64,000 nucleotides of DNA from Pontibacillus marinus BH030004 = DSM 16465 (GTDB lineage Bacteria; Bacillota; Bacilli; Bacillales; BH030062), in the NCBI RefSeq assembly GCF_000425225.1, contig NZ_KE384331.1, positions 1-64,000 of the forward strand. The letters run 5' to 3'. Under the pieces are notes generated by a model that had not been told where the DNA came from, did no database searches, and saw only the letters and a list, made by a program, of their open reading frames with translations. A program made the position numbers and the translations under genes. Of this stretch, positions 7,376 through 16,105 are shown piece by piece; position 1 is the first letter of the stretch; each line of letters begins with the position of its first letter.

Positions 7376-8719
7376 CTAGAGCTCAAACCAATTATTTTGA
7401 ACAGCTTTCTGATACCAGTAAAAGCTTTCCTTCTTCGTACGTTCAAATGTACGATAATTTACATGAATAATCCCGAATCGCTTACTATACCCTTCTGCCC
7501 ACTCAAAGTTATCGAGAAGTGACCAAAGGATATATCCCTTAATCGGAACACCTGATTTAATCGCTCGATGAAGTGCGGTTAAATGCTGTTTCAAGTAATC
7601 AATTCTTTCCTGATCATTCACAACGCCATCTTCTACCTCATGATTATAACAAGCACCATTTTCCGTGATATAGATTGGAACATCCCCATATTTTTGCTGA
7701 ATATGAATAAGTAATTTGTAAAACCCATCCGCATAAACTGGCCAGCCAATGTCCGTCTTTTGGTAATCCACCCAAATCGGCTCTACTTCAAACAATCCAT
7801 TTCCTTCTTTATATCGAGCCACGCTACCAGAATAATAGTTGATACCCATGAAATCGATCGGTAAGGAGATAAGCTCCATGTCTCCCTCTTCTACGTTTAA
7901 ATACCCATTATGTTTTGCAAATATATCTTGAAGCAGTTGAGGATATTCTCCTTTAAAGACAGGATCCATAAACCACTCGATCTTCCATTGCATATCTCGT
8001 TCACATGCATCAATGTCCTCTTGTTGTTGACTATAAGGTTCTAACCAATCTGCATTTGGTGCATACCCAATTTCTCCATCCGGTACGATTTCACGAAACG
8101 CCTGTACGGATTTCCCATGAGCTAATAATAAATGGTGAGATACATCAATAGCTGCTTGTAGGTCCTGCTTCCCTGGAGCATGTATGCCTAAGTAGTTTGA
8201 TAGAAAAGAGGCACACCAAGGTTCATTAATGGTAATCCATTTCTTAACGACATCACCGAACTCTTTGAACATAGCCACTGCGTATTCCTTAAATGCGTCC
8301 GTTGTACTGCGAACTTCCCAACCACCTTGATCTTGTAAGGTTTGCGGTAGATCCCAGTGATATAGTGTGATAATCGGTTCAATGTCATGATCTAATAATT
8401 CCTGTATCAGATTTCGATAGTACTTTACACCTTCAGGATTCAGCTCATCGGTTCCTTTAGGCATGACTCTTGGCCAGGAAATGGAGAATCGATATACATC
8501 TACCCCTAGATCATTTAAGTACTGGACATCTTCTTTATAGCGATGATAACTATCACAAGCTTCATCCCCATTATCACCATTTTTCACATTACCGGGTGTG
8601 TGGGAGAAGGTATCCCAAATTGAAGGAGCTCTACCGTCTTTTTTCGCCGCCCCTTCAATTTGATAAGCAGCAGTTGCAGCTCCCCATTTCAAATCCTTTG
8701 GAAACTCTATTGTTGTCAT
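7376..8719 (-). CDS. GH1 beta-glucosidase
   Basis: 447-residue cytoplasmic family 1 glycosidase that hydrolyses beta-glucosides by a retaining mechanism. The N-terminal signature WGAATAAYQIEGA, the acid/base Glu in TINEPWC (about residue 166) and the nucleophile Glu in YITENGACY (about residue 353) are all present. No phospho-sugar binding signature is obvious, which agrees with the ABC transporter upstream delivering unphosphorylated sugar. It is last in the four-gene operon, 42 bases after the MalG-like permease, with CGGAGGTAG as ribosome site. Length is normal for bacterial GH1. Confidence 0.92.
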   Translation of the reverse strand: MTTIEFPKDLKWGAATAAYQIEGAAKKDGRAPSIWDTFSHTPGNVKNGDNGDEACDSYHRYKEDVQYLNDLGVDVYRFSISWPRVMPKGTDELNPEGVKYYRNLIQELLDHDIEPIITLYHWDLPQTLQDQGGWEVRSTTDAFKEYAVAMFKEFGDVVKKWITINEPWCASFLSNYLGIHAPGKQDLQAAIDVSHHLLLAHGKSVQAFREIVPDGEIGYAPNADWLEPYSQQQEDIDACERDMQWKIEWFMDPVFKGEYPQLLQDIFAKHNGYLNVEEGDMELISLPIDFMGINYYSGSVARYKEGNGLFEVEPIWVDYQKTDIGWPVYADGFYKLLIHIQQKYGDVPIYITENGACYNHEVEDGVVNDQERIDYLKQHLTALHRAIKSGVPIKGYILWSLLDNFEWAEGYSKRFGIIHVNYRTFERTKKESFYWYQKAVQNNWFEL

Positions 8720-8761
8720 ATTTCTACCTCCGAACGATCTAATATTATGTGCGTCTTTTAT

Positions 8762-9601
8762 TTATTTAATGGAACCTTCTGTAATACTTGAAATGAACAG
8801 TTTGTTAAACATGAGGAATATCACAATTAAAGGAACAGTTGCCCAGAATACACCTGATAACAGCATTCCAAAGTCGACATTATATGCATTGTTTAAGGAA
8901 GCAAGAGCAACCTGTAATGTGTAGGATTCCGGACTTCTTAACACGGTGAATTGCCATAGGAACTCACCCCATACTAAAGTGAAAACGATAATTCCTAATG
9001 TTGCAAAAGCTGGCTTGATAATTGGCAATACGATACTTCGATAGATTCTAAAATTCGAACAACCGTCTAATTTTGCAGCTTCCATAAGTTCATCTGGAAC
9101 AGATTGAGACACATATTGGCGCATCAAAAAGATTCCTAATGGATTTAAGAGATACAGAATTCCAGCTCCGAATAATGTATCTAACCAGCCTAGCTTTGAA
9201 ACAAGATAATACTGAGGAATCAATCCCAGTTGTGGGGGGATGACCATCGTAAGTAAAATTAAGATAAACAAAACATTCTTCCCTGGAAAGTGGAATTTCG
9301 CAAAGGCAAAACCAGCCAGTGAACTAATCAGTAAAACGACTAGCGTTACACTCGTACAAAGGAGAACCGTATTCCACATAGACTGAAAGAATGGAATCGA
9401 ATCTAGCACATTTTGAAAATTTTCTACGAGTTTGGTACCCGGAATCAGTGCTGGTGGAATAGAGTTATAGGCTTCACTTGGTCTTGTAGCCATAACAAAC
9501 ATCCAGTAAAACGGGAACAATGAAAAAAGAGTTGCGAAAATTAACACTGCATAAATAGGAATGCTCCCTAGTGAAAACTTCTTTTTATGATCTTTTCGCA
9601 T
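8762..9601 (-). CDS. Carbohydrate ABC permease, MalG-like
   Basis: 279-residue inner-membrane permease of the CUT1 sugar ABC family with six predicted membrane segments. The EAA loop that contacts the ATPase is seen as ELMEAAKLDGCSNFRIYRSIVLPIIKPA (about residues 170-197). It overlaps the MalF-like gene by 17 bases, so translation is coupled. No ATPase gene lies in the operon, so a shared MsmX-type ATPase elsewhere probably powers it, as known for other Bacillus CUT1 systems. Confidence 0.9.
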   Translation of the reverse strand: MRKDHKKKFSLGSIPIYAVLIFATLFSLFPFYWMFVMATRPSEAYNSIPPALIPGTKLVENFQNVLDSIPFFQSMWNTVLLCTSVTLVVLLISSLAGFAFAKFHFPGKNVLFILILLTMVIPPQLGLIPQYYLVSKLGWLDTLFGAGILYLLNPLGIFLMRQYVSQSVPDELMEAAKLDGCSNFRIYRSIVLPIIKPAFATLGIIVFTLVWGEFLWQFTVLRSPESYTLQVALASLNNAYNVDFGMLLSGVFWATVPLIVIFLMFNKLFISSITEGSIK

Positions 9602-10550
9602 TTTTCACCCCACCCTTTTTTCGTTTAGATCCTGACGTTAACCATGTGTTTAAAGAAGCTACGATGACGATAATAATTAGCAATAAAACAGCTGTCGCAG
9701 ATGCTGTACCGAAGGAATTCAAGCTAAATGCATCTCTGTATAAATACATCACGACTGTCATCGCTTCATCTCTTGAAAAGGCCGATGATCCTAAGAATAC
9801 TGTTGGTTCAGCGAAGAGCTGCATTGCTCCAACTGTAGACATAAATACAGTTAATAGGATGAAAGGCTTTAATAAAGGTATTGTGATGTGGAAGAATTGT
9901 TGCACTTTGTTTGCCCCATCAATTGTAGCTGCTTCGTATAAGTCTTTTGGAATACTTTGAAGACCAGCTAAATAAATGATTGTATTGTAGCCAACCCATC
10001 TCCAGAAAACCATAAGAGATATCGCTATTTTTGCTCCCCATTCGGAGGTTTTCCAATTGACCGGGTCAATGCCAAACCAACCAATGACATAGTTGGCTAG
10101 AGCAGCTTCGTTGCTACTGAAGAAGACACCAAACACCAAAGCTACAGCAACCATTGAGGTGATATAAGGCATAAAGATGCTTACTCGAAAAAAGTTTGTA
10201 AACTTTATTGCGGCCATATTTAAAAAGTAAGCTAATACAATTCCAACTAATAACTGAGGTGCAGTACCCAGAATCCCCATAATAAATGTGTTATACAAGG
10301 ACTTCCAAAAAAGCGGATCTTGTAAGACTAGGGAGAAGTTTTGCCATCCGACAAATTGCATTTCTCCAAAGCCATTCCACTTCTGGAAGGCGAGTACAAT
10401 ACTAAATATAGCAGGATATAATCCAATGACTGCGAAAACGATGAAGAAAGGAGCTATGTACAGATACCCTGAGACCATATCTTTTTTCTTCTCAGATAAT
10501 TTTTTCTTTTTTGGTGTGTTGGTTTCTTGTTTCGCTCGGGTAAGTTCCAT
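9585..10550 (-). CDS. Carbohydrate ABC permease, MalF-like
   Basis: 321-residue membrane protein with a basic N-terminus and about six membrane segments. The EAA motif reads DLYEAATIDGANKVQQFFHITIPLL near residue 215. It pairs with the following MalG-like protein to form the channel of a sugar importer. AGGAGG precedes the ATG. It lies second in the operon, 62 bases after the binding-protein gene. Confidence 0.9.
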   Translation of the reverse strand: MELTRAKQETNTPKKKKLSEKKKDMVSGYLYIAPFFIVFAVIGLYPAIFSIVLAFQKWNGFGEMQFVGWQNFSLVLQDPLFWKSLYNTFIMGILGTAPQLLVGIVLAYFLNMAAIKFTNFFRVSIFMPYITSMVAVALVFGVFFSSNEAALANYVIGWFGIDPVNWKTSEWGAKIAISLMVFWRWVGYNTIIYLAGLQSIPKDLYEAATIDGANKVQQFFHITIPLLKPFILLTVFMSTVGAMQLFAEPTVFLGSSAFSRDEAMTVVMYLYRDAFSLNSFGTASATAVLLLIIIVIVASLNTWLTSGSKRKKGGVKNAKRS

Positions 10551-10611
10551 CCGCTGAACCTCCTATCAATAAGGGCTAGATAGCACTCGCCATCCAGCCC
10601 CTGTTTAAAAA

Positions 10612-11886
10612 CTATCTCTTCAGAACATCCTTAATACGTTTTACAGCAGCATCCCATTCTTTCTCTGGATCTCCTCCGTCGCGCACATTTTGAAGAGCTG
10701 TTAACATTTCATTGTTAACCGTTACATATTTTGGACCCTTATAAACAGCTGGAATGTCTTGTGCTGCTTTAGCAAAAACTTCTGCAGTATTTTGTCCTCC
10801 AAAATATTCATCCGAATTCTGTTTGAACTCTTCTTTCTCATATACAGACGGAGCTGATGGGAATAGTCCATTATCCACAAACGATTTCAATTGATTCTCA
10901 GGACTTACAAGCCACTTTGCGAACTTGTAAGCTTCTTTACTCTGTTTCGTTTCGTTCGGGATTGCGATATAAGAGCCACCCCAGTTTCCTGCAAATTGAT
11001 CAGGAAGTGTCGTAACACGCCATTTGCCTTTTGCTTCTTTCGCATTCTCGGTCATGTACCCTTTCAACCATGCAGGAGCCATCTCAACAGCAAATTGACC
11101 TTTATTTAATGCATTTGCCCATTCAGGTGTCCACATTTCATACTCGCCAACATAACCTTCTTGATGTAACTCAACTGCAAAATCGTAGGCGTCTTTAACT
11201 TTGTTGCCTTCTTCTTCGATTAGTAAATCACCATCGCGGTTGAAATAACTAACCTTTAAAGCATCCATGTTTGCACGGAATGCCATTTCCATGCTGTCTA
11301 CCATAGGCTTTCCAGTCTCCGCTAACACTGTAGAAGCAGCTTCCTTGAATTCAGCTGGAGTTGAAATCATTTCACTTACCTTATCAGGCTCTGTTGGTAA
11401 GCCAGCATTTTTGAACACTTCTGTGTGATAGTACATCGCTTTAGGTCCGATGTCTGTTGGTAGTCCAAATAGAAAATCTCCTGAACCATTTTCAGCAATA
11501 TTCCATTTCCAATCTAAGTATTTGTCTTGAACTTCTTCTGCACCTAAGTCATATAAATTTGTAAAACGACTTTGAGCTTCACGGAATCGATCCAATTGAT
11601 CAATCTCAATCATCGTTAAGTCAGGTGCACCAGTTCCAGAGGAGATTGCTGTAAATAAGCTATTATGATGATCTCCTAGTTCTGATTTACGAACATTAAT
11701 CGTTACGTTCGGATTGTCTTTCTGATATTCTTCTGCTAAATCTTCATAGTTCGTTGCTCCAAACACCCAAAAATCCAGTTCAACTTTCTCTCCGCCGCCT
11801 TCTCCTGTCGCTTCCTCATCACTACAACCCATTAGAAGCACACTAAAGCTCAGAAGCAAAGCAAACAACACATACATTTTCTTCAT
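10612..11886 (-). CDS. Sugar-binding lipoprotein of ABC importer
   Basis: 424-residue extracellular solute-binding protein (family 1). It has a lipoprotein signal ending LLMGC, then the typical VELDFWVFGATNYEDLAEEYQ opening. The substrate is probably a beta-glucoside, because the operon ends with a GH1 beta-glucosidase; this is inference. The ATG at 11886 was chosen since GGGAGGAAACAGG directly precedes it, which drops ten residues from the longest open frame. First gene of the operon, expressed from the promoter at 12030-12058. Confidence 0.9.
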   Translation of the reverse strand: MKKMYVLFALLLSFSVLLMGCSDEEATGEGGGEKVELDFWVFGATNYEDLAEEYQKDNPNVTINVRKSELGDHHNSLFTAISSGTGAPDLTMIEIDQLDRFREAQSRFTNLYDLGAEEVQDKYLDWKWNIAENGSGDFLFGLPTDIGPKAMYYHTEVFKNAGLPTEPDKVSEMISTPAEFKEAASTVLAETGKPMVDSMEMAFRANMDALKVSYFNRDGDLLIEEEGNKVKDAYDFAVELHQEGYVGEYEMWTPEWANALNKGQFAVEMAPAWLKGYMTENAKEAKGKWRVTTLPDQFAGNWGGSYIAIPNETKQSKEAYKFAKWLVSPENQLKSFVDNGLFPSAPSVYEKEEFKQNSDEYFGGQNTAEVFAKAAQDIPAVYKGPKYVTVNNEMLTALQNVRDGGDPEKEWDAAVKRIKDVLKR

Positions 11887-11953
11887 CCTGTTTCCTCCCC
11901 TAAAATAAATTCTCATACCTTAAGAATCATAGATTAAAACAAAGATGCCTTAC

Positions 11954-12089
11954 GAAACCGGTTTCTGTTTTCTTTAAAAGAATCACCGGTTCCGTTTTTC
12001 GAAACCGGTTTCTTTTTTAACTTAATTTGATTATAAGTTTTTATGTATCCGTTTTCAATAGTTTTTTTCAAAAAAAAGAAACCGATTTC
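11954..12089. promoter_or_regulatory. Cluster of LacI-family-type operators
   Basis: The 12-bp palindrome GAAACCGGTTTC occurs exactly at 11954-11965 and 12001-12012. A one-mismatch version (GAAACCGATTTC) is at 12078-12089 and a weaker ACCGGT core at about 11984-11993. The sites bracket the sigma-A promoter at 12030-12058: one upstream of the -35, one just after the expected start of transcription, one in the leader. This is how LacI/GalR-type repressors usually work, possibly with looping. No such regulator gene is in the window. Confidence 0.8.
12030..12058 (-). promoter_or_regulatory. Sigma-A promoter of the beta-glucoside operon
   Basis: Minus strand -35 TTGAAA (12053-12058) and -10 TATAAT (12030-12035) with 17-bp spacing. 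The expected start is near 12023. Confidence 0.85.
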
Positions 12090-12237
12090 GATATTGGTAA
12101 ATTAATAATTGTAAGTTTGCAAAAATGAACAGCGTGAACTAGATCGATTCGTACGTTACATTACTTTCTCTAGTTAACGTTCACTAGCTATGACTTCTCC
12201 ACCTGAATAAGCCTTATATTCCAGGGTACTGTTTCTC
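12090..12237. other. Intergenic, no gene seen
   Basis: Between the beta-glucoside operon promoter and the 89-aa membrane protein gene. A loose inverted repeat (GTGAAC...GTTCAC) occurs around 12133-12185. No ORF with a ribosome site was found. Confidence 0.4.
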
Positions 12238-12507
12238 TCATTTAAGTTTTAATTTTCTATATAGATAGATTCCTTCATACACATAACTAAGACATATCAT
12301 TATAAAAAAAACACCTAACTCTTTAGCATCTTGTAAAGTAAAATCCCATAAAACGGACCAACTGTATGCTAAATAAATACCATTAAATATGCCCTGGAGG
12401 AACAGCTTATTATACTCCCCAAACCGCAAATATATTAAAGGCCCTAGTAAAAGGAAAAGAATTAGTAAGGGCTGCCTCCAAGTTAAATAATCTTGTACAA
12501 AATCCAA
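12238..12507 (-). CDS. Small membrane protein
   Basis: 89-residue protein with two to three predicted membrane segments (about residues 12-27, 38-55 and 64-80) and a basic C-terminus (YRKLKLK), which should face the cytoplasm. No family recognised. The only possible start in frame is the TTG at 12507, with GGATGGTG 8 bases upstream, because a TAG stop lies two codons before it. Follows the phosphatase gene at 12538-13131 by 30 bases on the same strand. Confidence 0.5.
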   Translation of the reverse strand: MDFVQDYLTWRQPLLILFLLLGPLIYLRFGEYNKLFLQGIFNGIYLAYSWSVLWDFTLQDAKELGVFFIMICLSYVYEGIYLYRKLKLK

Positions 12508-12537
12508 CCTCTATTCACCATCCAAGGTATCCATAAA

Positions 12538-13131
12538 TTAGTTCAACGAATCCAAGTGCTTCCGATCATTCAAAAAATGAATAACTCGATCTCGTTCCGT
12601 AATTTCAATTAAATGCATTCCCGTATCTCCAGTCTTAAACCAATAGTCTTTTGTAACAGGATTCTTAAGAAAAGACTGAAGGATATTATTGATCACTCGA
12701 CCGTGAGCGACAATGGCTATACGGTTTTGAGTTGACGTTGTAATGATTTTGGAGAAGATCATTTCAATTCTCATCCTAAATTCAATAAACGACTCACCAT
12801 CTTGGACTCTCTCATGAGGATGGTCTGGTAATGGTAGTTTTTTAGCTTCTTCAAAATCAACACCTGCAAAGACTCCATTATTAAACTCTCTTAAATCATC
12901 TTCATACCTAACTTTACACTCCGTATGTTCAGCAAGGTAAGATGCTGTTTCCTTCGCTCTTTTCAGTGTACTTGACCATATTATATCTGGCGGAATCTCA
13001 GAGCTTACTCTCTCAGCCATAGCCGATGCTTGCTTACGTCCCAGGTCCGTTAAGGAAAAATCAGCTCTCCCCTCATGAACGTTTAGGAGGTCCGCTTCTG
13101 ATTCACCGTGTCTGATCAGTAAAAATTCCAC
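12538..13131 (-). CDS. Histidine phosphatase family protein
   Basis: 197-residue member of the phosphoglycerate-mutase-like histidine phosphatases. The LLIRHGES motif at residues 4-11 supplies the catalytic His and Arg. DIIWSSTLKRAKETA provides the second Arg region, and VAHGRVIN near residue 140 the second catalytic His. The true substrate cannot be read. Starts at GTG with GGTGG upstream, and overlaps the preceding small membrane gene by 16 bases. Part of a run of small minus-strand genes with metabolic house-cleaning functions. Confidence 0.85.
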   Translation of the reverse strand: MEFLLIRHGESEADLLNVHEGRADFSLTDLGRKQASAMAERVSSEIPPDIIWSSTLKRAKETASYLAEHTECKVRYEDDLREFNNGVFAGVDFEEAKKLPLPDHPHERVQDGESFIEFRMRIEMIFSKIITTSTQNRIAIVAHGRVINNILQSFLKNPVTKDYWFKTGDTGMHLIEITERDRVIHFLNDRKHLDSLN

Positions 13132-13340
13132 ATTACCACCCCTATACTTGAAGCAATGACAACAAGTAAAAACCCAATCCCCTTTAGCTTGAGATTGAAT
13201 TTTGAAACCTTCACTTGTATTTCGCTGTCGCTTTTCAAATCATCGTTATCTATGTTTTCACGCCACTTCAACACTACAATTGCAATATTCTTAGAAAATA
13301 CAAATAAAAAGAACCCTATTATGCTAAGAACTTTTAACAT
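13116..13340 (-). CDS. Small two-span membrane protein
   Basis: 74 residues with two hydrophobic segments (about 2-22 and 53-71) separated by a charged loop (ENIDNDDLKSDSE). No family recognised. It overlaps the histidine phosphatase gene by 16 bases, which suggests one transcript. Function unknown. Confidence 0.5.
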   Translation of the reverse strand: MLKVLSIIGFFLFVFSKNIAIVVLKWRENIDNDDLKSDSEIQVKVSKFNLKLKGIGFLLVVIASSIGVVMWNFY

Positions 13341-13354
13341 GATAGCCCCCTACC

Positions 13355-14008
13355 TTATTCCAGATAAGCGTCAAAATCTAGAATCTCAACCGTTACTGGA
13401 ATATCTTCAACCGTATTTATAGTAGATTTCTGAAGAGCCATTAAATACTGAACCCAAAGATCACTTTGGATACCACTTTCTTTCAGACGCTCCATTGTAT
13501 CTGGACCGAATACATCTTGATCAACCTGGTACCACCCACTAGTTAGATTTAAGACAGATTGATATCGCTTCAGTTTATCTTCGGGAATTTGTTTAGATTC
13601 TCCCAACTCATCGGACAAATTTTTAAAATAACGAGCAATGTCACCAGCTGCAAGAGAGGTTTCACTTCCAATACCTAAATCGTCTCGTTCACCAACCCGA
13701 TCGAATTCGTGGGCCATTGCTTCATACTTCCAGGTTAGTTCATGAATTCTACTAAACTCACGACTAAGAGCAGAGGCTTGCTCTGGGGTGATTGTCTTTG
13801 TTGTAATCACGTCTTCCATCACATTCATCGCTTCTTCACTAGAATGGGAAACATGCCATAAATCATCACTCATCATGGAATTGGTTATATAGTCTTCATA
13901 TTGTCTTTTTTCATGCCAGTTGTACCACCCCCATACCATAAAAGTGAAAATTAGTATAAGCGCAAGACCCGATTTCATGTTTAGGTTTTTATAAAGCACT
14001 TCTTTCAT
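13355..14008 (-). CDS. Hypothetical membrane-anchored helical protein
   Basis: 217 residues with one N-terminal membrane segment (about residues 12-29, SGLALILIFTFMVWGWYNW) followed by a mostly helical outward-facing domain. No lipobox or catalytic motif. AGGGGTAACATT precedes the ATG. It sits between the Nudix gene (11 bases upstream) and a small membrane protein gene on the same strand. Function unknown. Confidence 0.6.
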   Translation of the reverse strand: MKEVLYKNLNMKSGLALILIFTFMVWGWYNWHEKRQYEDYITNSMMSDDLWHVSHSSEEAMNVMEDVITTKTITPEQASALSREFSRIHELTWKYEAMAHEFDRVGERDDLGIGSETSLAAGDIARYFKNLSDELGESKQIPEDKLKRYQSVLNLTSGWYQVDQDVFGPDTMERLKESGIQSDLWVQYLMALQKSTINTVEDIPVTVEILDFDAYLE

Positions 14009-14019
14009 AATGTTACCCC

Positions 14020-14472
14020 TTACTTAACCAAATCATCGATATAAGGTGTGATAAACCCTCTATATTCACCTTTTAGATCCTGCGGAAGGCTATCTAGATT
14101 AAAATATTTTACTTCTAAGGATTCTGCTTCTTCTATCTCAACCTCACCTGAAATATCATACGAAACATACACTGCCGTAACAGAATAGAGCTCATCCCCA
14201 TTAGCCACTTTTAAATAGTAGTCTTCGCCAGAGAAAACACCTAATAGTTTTAAGTCACCTATGTCCAGTCCTGTTTCTTCTTTCACTTCTCTTCGTGCCG
14301 TATCCTCAAGACTTTCGCCCAGTTCCATGATGCCCCCGGGTAACCCCCAGCCCCCATCTGTGCGATGTTGTAAAAGGATTTGATTATGTTCATTCATCAT
14401 AATGACGACGGCTCCTGGCAAGATTAACGGTTTATGCCCAACATAACGTCTTAAATCTTGTACATAATTCAT
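14020..14472 (-). CDS. Nudix hydrolase
   Basis: 150 residues with a complete Nudix box: GIMELGESLEDTARREVKEETGLDIGDL around residues 47-74, whose Glu residues bind the metal. These enzymes cut nucleoside diphosphates linked to another group; the exact substrate is unknown. The N-terminal RRYVGHKPLILPGAVVIMMN is typical of one Bacillaceae ADP-ribose/mutator-like subgroup. 16 bases separate it from the P-loop gene upstream. Confidence 0.88.
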   Translation of the reverse strand: MNYVQDLRRYVGHKPLILPGAVVIMMNEHNQILLQHRTDGGWGLPGGIMELGESLEDTARREVKEETGLDIGDLKLLGVFSGEDYYLKVANGDELYSVTAVYVSYDISGEVEIEEAESLEVKYFNLDSLPQDLKGEYRGFITPYIDDLVK

Positions 14473-14488
14473 TTGACTCCCCCTAGTT

Positions 14489-15013
14489 TTATGCGGTTAT
14501 GTAATTCATCACGTCTTCTATGTAATTCTCGAACTGTTGATCTGTTTTAACAAGTAAACACTCATAGTTGGAAGGCTTTTTACTATTCTCAAGGGTGGAT
14601 GAAAAATCCTCCTCTGAATGAAACGAAGCAAACTGACTTATCATGGTTTCTCTTTTATGTAGTCTATTATTGATTTCACTCAAATCATCAAGATAGCATT
14701 CCACATATTTATAAGCCGCATTGTATTTTTCAGCCAACCTAGTTCCTTTTTGCACCATCTCCTCATAAAAACAAGGCGCATCAAACACAACACTACTTCC
14801 TTGTGATAAGTGAAATTCAACGAGGGACCAATCAATACCGTATGACACTTTCCCTGCTAGTTTAAGATCAATGGGAGTTTCTTCAATGTTTTCTAACAAG
14901 GCAGATTTTACAATATCGTGATCTACCACAACTGCCCCCGTTCTGTTCCCAATTTCTCGGGCGAGTGTTGATTTCCCTGAGCCCGGGAAACCGGACATTT
15001 GAACAAAAAACAT
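14489..15013 (-). CDS. AAA/P-loop kinase-like protein
   Basis: 174-residue nucleotide-binding protein. Walker A is GFPGSGKSTLA (residues 8-18), and VVDHDIVKSALLENI is the region where such small kinases bind their substrate. HKRETM suits an arginine-containing lid. It resembles the zeta-toxin/shikimate-kinase-like phosphotransferases found in resistance or house-cleaning clusters. Substrate unknown. First of a minus-strand run with the Nudix gene. Confidence 0.75.
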   Translation of the reverse strand: MFFVQMSGFPGSGKSTLAREIGNRTGAVVVDHDIVKSALLENIEETPIDLKLAGKVSYGIDWSLVEFHLSQGSSVVFDAPCFYEEMVQKGTRLAEKYNAAYKYVECYLDDLSEINNRLHKRETMISQFASFHSEEDFSSTLENSKKPSNYECLLVKTDQQFENYIEDVMNYITA

Positions 15014-15093
15014 ACTCTATGTACCTCTCTTTCTTTTTTCTTTTAATAAGACGGTTTCTTAATGTTACAAAATGGTTATGCTCAAATGAAGAA

Positions 15094-15117
15094 AAGGACT
15101 GTTTAAGAACAGCCCTT
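15094..15117 (-). terminator. Terminator of the tandem GNAT gene
   Basis: Minus strand AAGGGCTGTT pairs with AACAGTCCTT, then TTTCTTC. The first bases overlap the stop codon of the gene at 15116-15961. Confidence 0.8.
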
Positions 15118-15961
15118 AAGCCTTTATAAACTTCCTATAGACATGAGTATTTTGATGAGGTTTAAAACCTAGAGATAAATATAACTTTTCAGCCTTTTTG
15201 TTATTCTCCATGTAGCAAATTTGAATCTCATTATAACCTTGCTTCACTACCTCATTTACTCCAAACTGAAAAGCTTTTCTTCCATATCCTTTTCCTTGAT
15301 AGTCTGGAGAAACCAATAAGTTTTCAATTGTCCCATCGCCAATGGTTACTGAAGCAATGATTTGGTCCCCGTCCAATACAAGATACACCTTGTCTTTATT
15401 ATTCAATTTATACGTGTCAATCATTGCTTCTGTGGCGATATAAGGTTCAAGATCATTTGATTTCTTAATCGGGTAATAACACTCTTGATTTAATTGAACG
15501 AATTGCTGAAAGTGCTTATCCTCATACTTATGAAACTCTAAGTCACTTGGAGGGAATCCGTCTCCTTTATAAATCAATACTGGAGAACCCCACCATTTTT
15601 CAAATCCCATCTTTTCTGCAAAACGGCCGAAATCTTTAACATCTACTCTCATATAAGAACTTAAGTAATCAGGTTGAAGCTCTAAAAGGTGAGATTCCAT
15701 TTCCTTATATAAAGTCGATCCCATCCCTCTTCCCCTTGCCCCTGGCTCTACATACAAGCTAACTTGTGCTTCTTTTTTTCCTACATCATTTTCTACGATC
15801 GTTGAGTAAGCAAACCCTTGGATCCCGTTTTGGTCATATACGATAACCTTTGCTGCATTGGTTTGAATATCATCTATGTCTCCAACTTCATATTCGTTAT
15901 CAATGGTTTGGATGAGATCAAGTACACCATCCCGATCTTGATCTGTGTAAACTCTAATCAT
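15116..15961 (-). CDS. Tandem GNAT acetyltransferase
   Basis: 281-residue protein with two GNAT domains. The first (residues 1-140) has the acetyl-CoA loop GARGRGMGSTLY. The second (about 145-281) has SPDYQGKGYGRKAFQFG followed by YMENNKKAEKLYLSLGF. Each domain normally binds acetyl-CoA and moves the acetyl group to an amine; the substrate is not visible. It is monocistronic with its own terminator and is divergently oriented from the nitronate monooxygenase gene. Confidence 0.85.
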   Translation of the reverse strand: MIRVYTDQDRDGVLDLIQTIDNEYEVGDIDDIQTNAAKVIVYDQNGIQGFAYSTIVENDVGKKEAQVSLYVEPGARGRGMGSTLYKEMESHLLELQPDYLSSYMRVDVKDFGRFAEKMGFEKWWGSPVLIYKGDGFPPSDLEFHKYEDKHFQQFVQLNQECYYPIKKSNDLEPYIATEAMIDTYKLNNKDKVYLVLDGDQIIASVTIGDGTIENLLVSPDYQGKGYGRKAFQFGVNEVVKQGYNEIQICYMENNKKAEKLYLSLGFKPHQNTHVYRKFIKA

Positions 15962-16105
15962 AGTAAAACTCCTCTATAAAAATTCCCAGACTTTATATAA
16001 TTCCAGAAAATGCTTCTGATTCCTTCCACCATGAAAAGGGAATTAACTTTTTGATATAGAAAACGTTGATATTCGGGTACTGAATAAGAGATAGGAGGAA
16101 TTGAA

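Noticed and set aside
9571-9960. Plus-strand open frame inside the permease genes
   Set aside because: Antisense shadow of well-defined permease genes with normal codon use on the minus strand.
15961-16105. Riboswitch or T-box leader before the nitronate monooxygenase gene
   Set aside because: No conserved core or terminator hairpin was found in the 145-base divergent gap.
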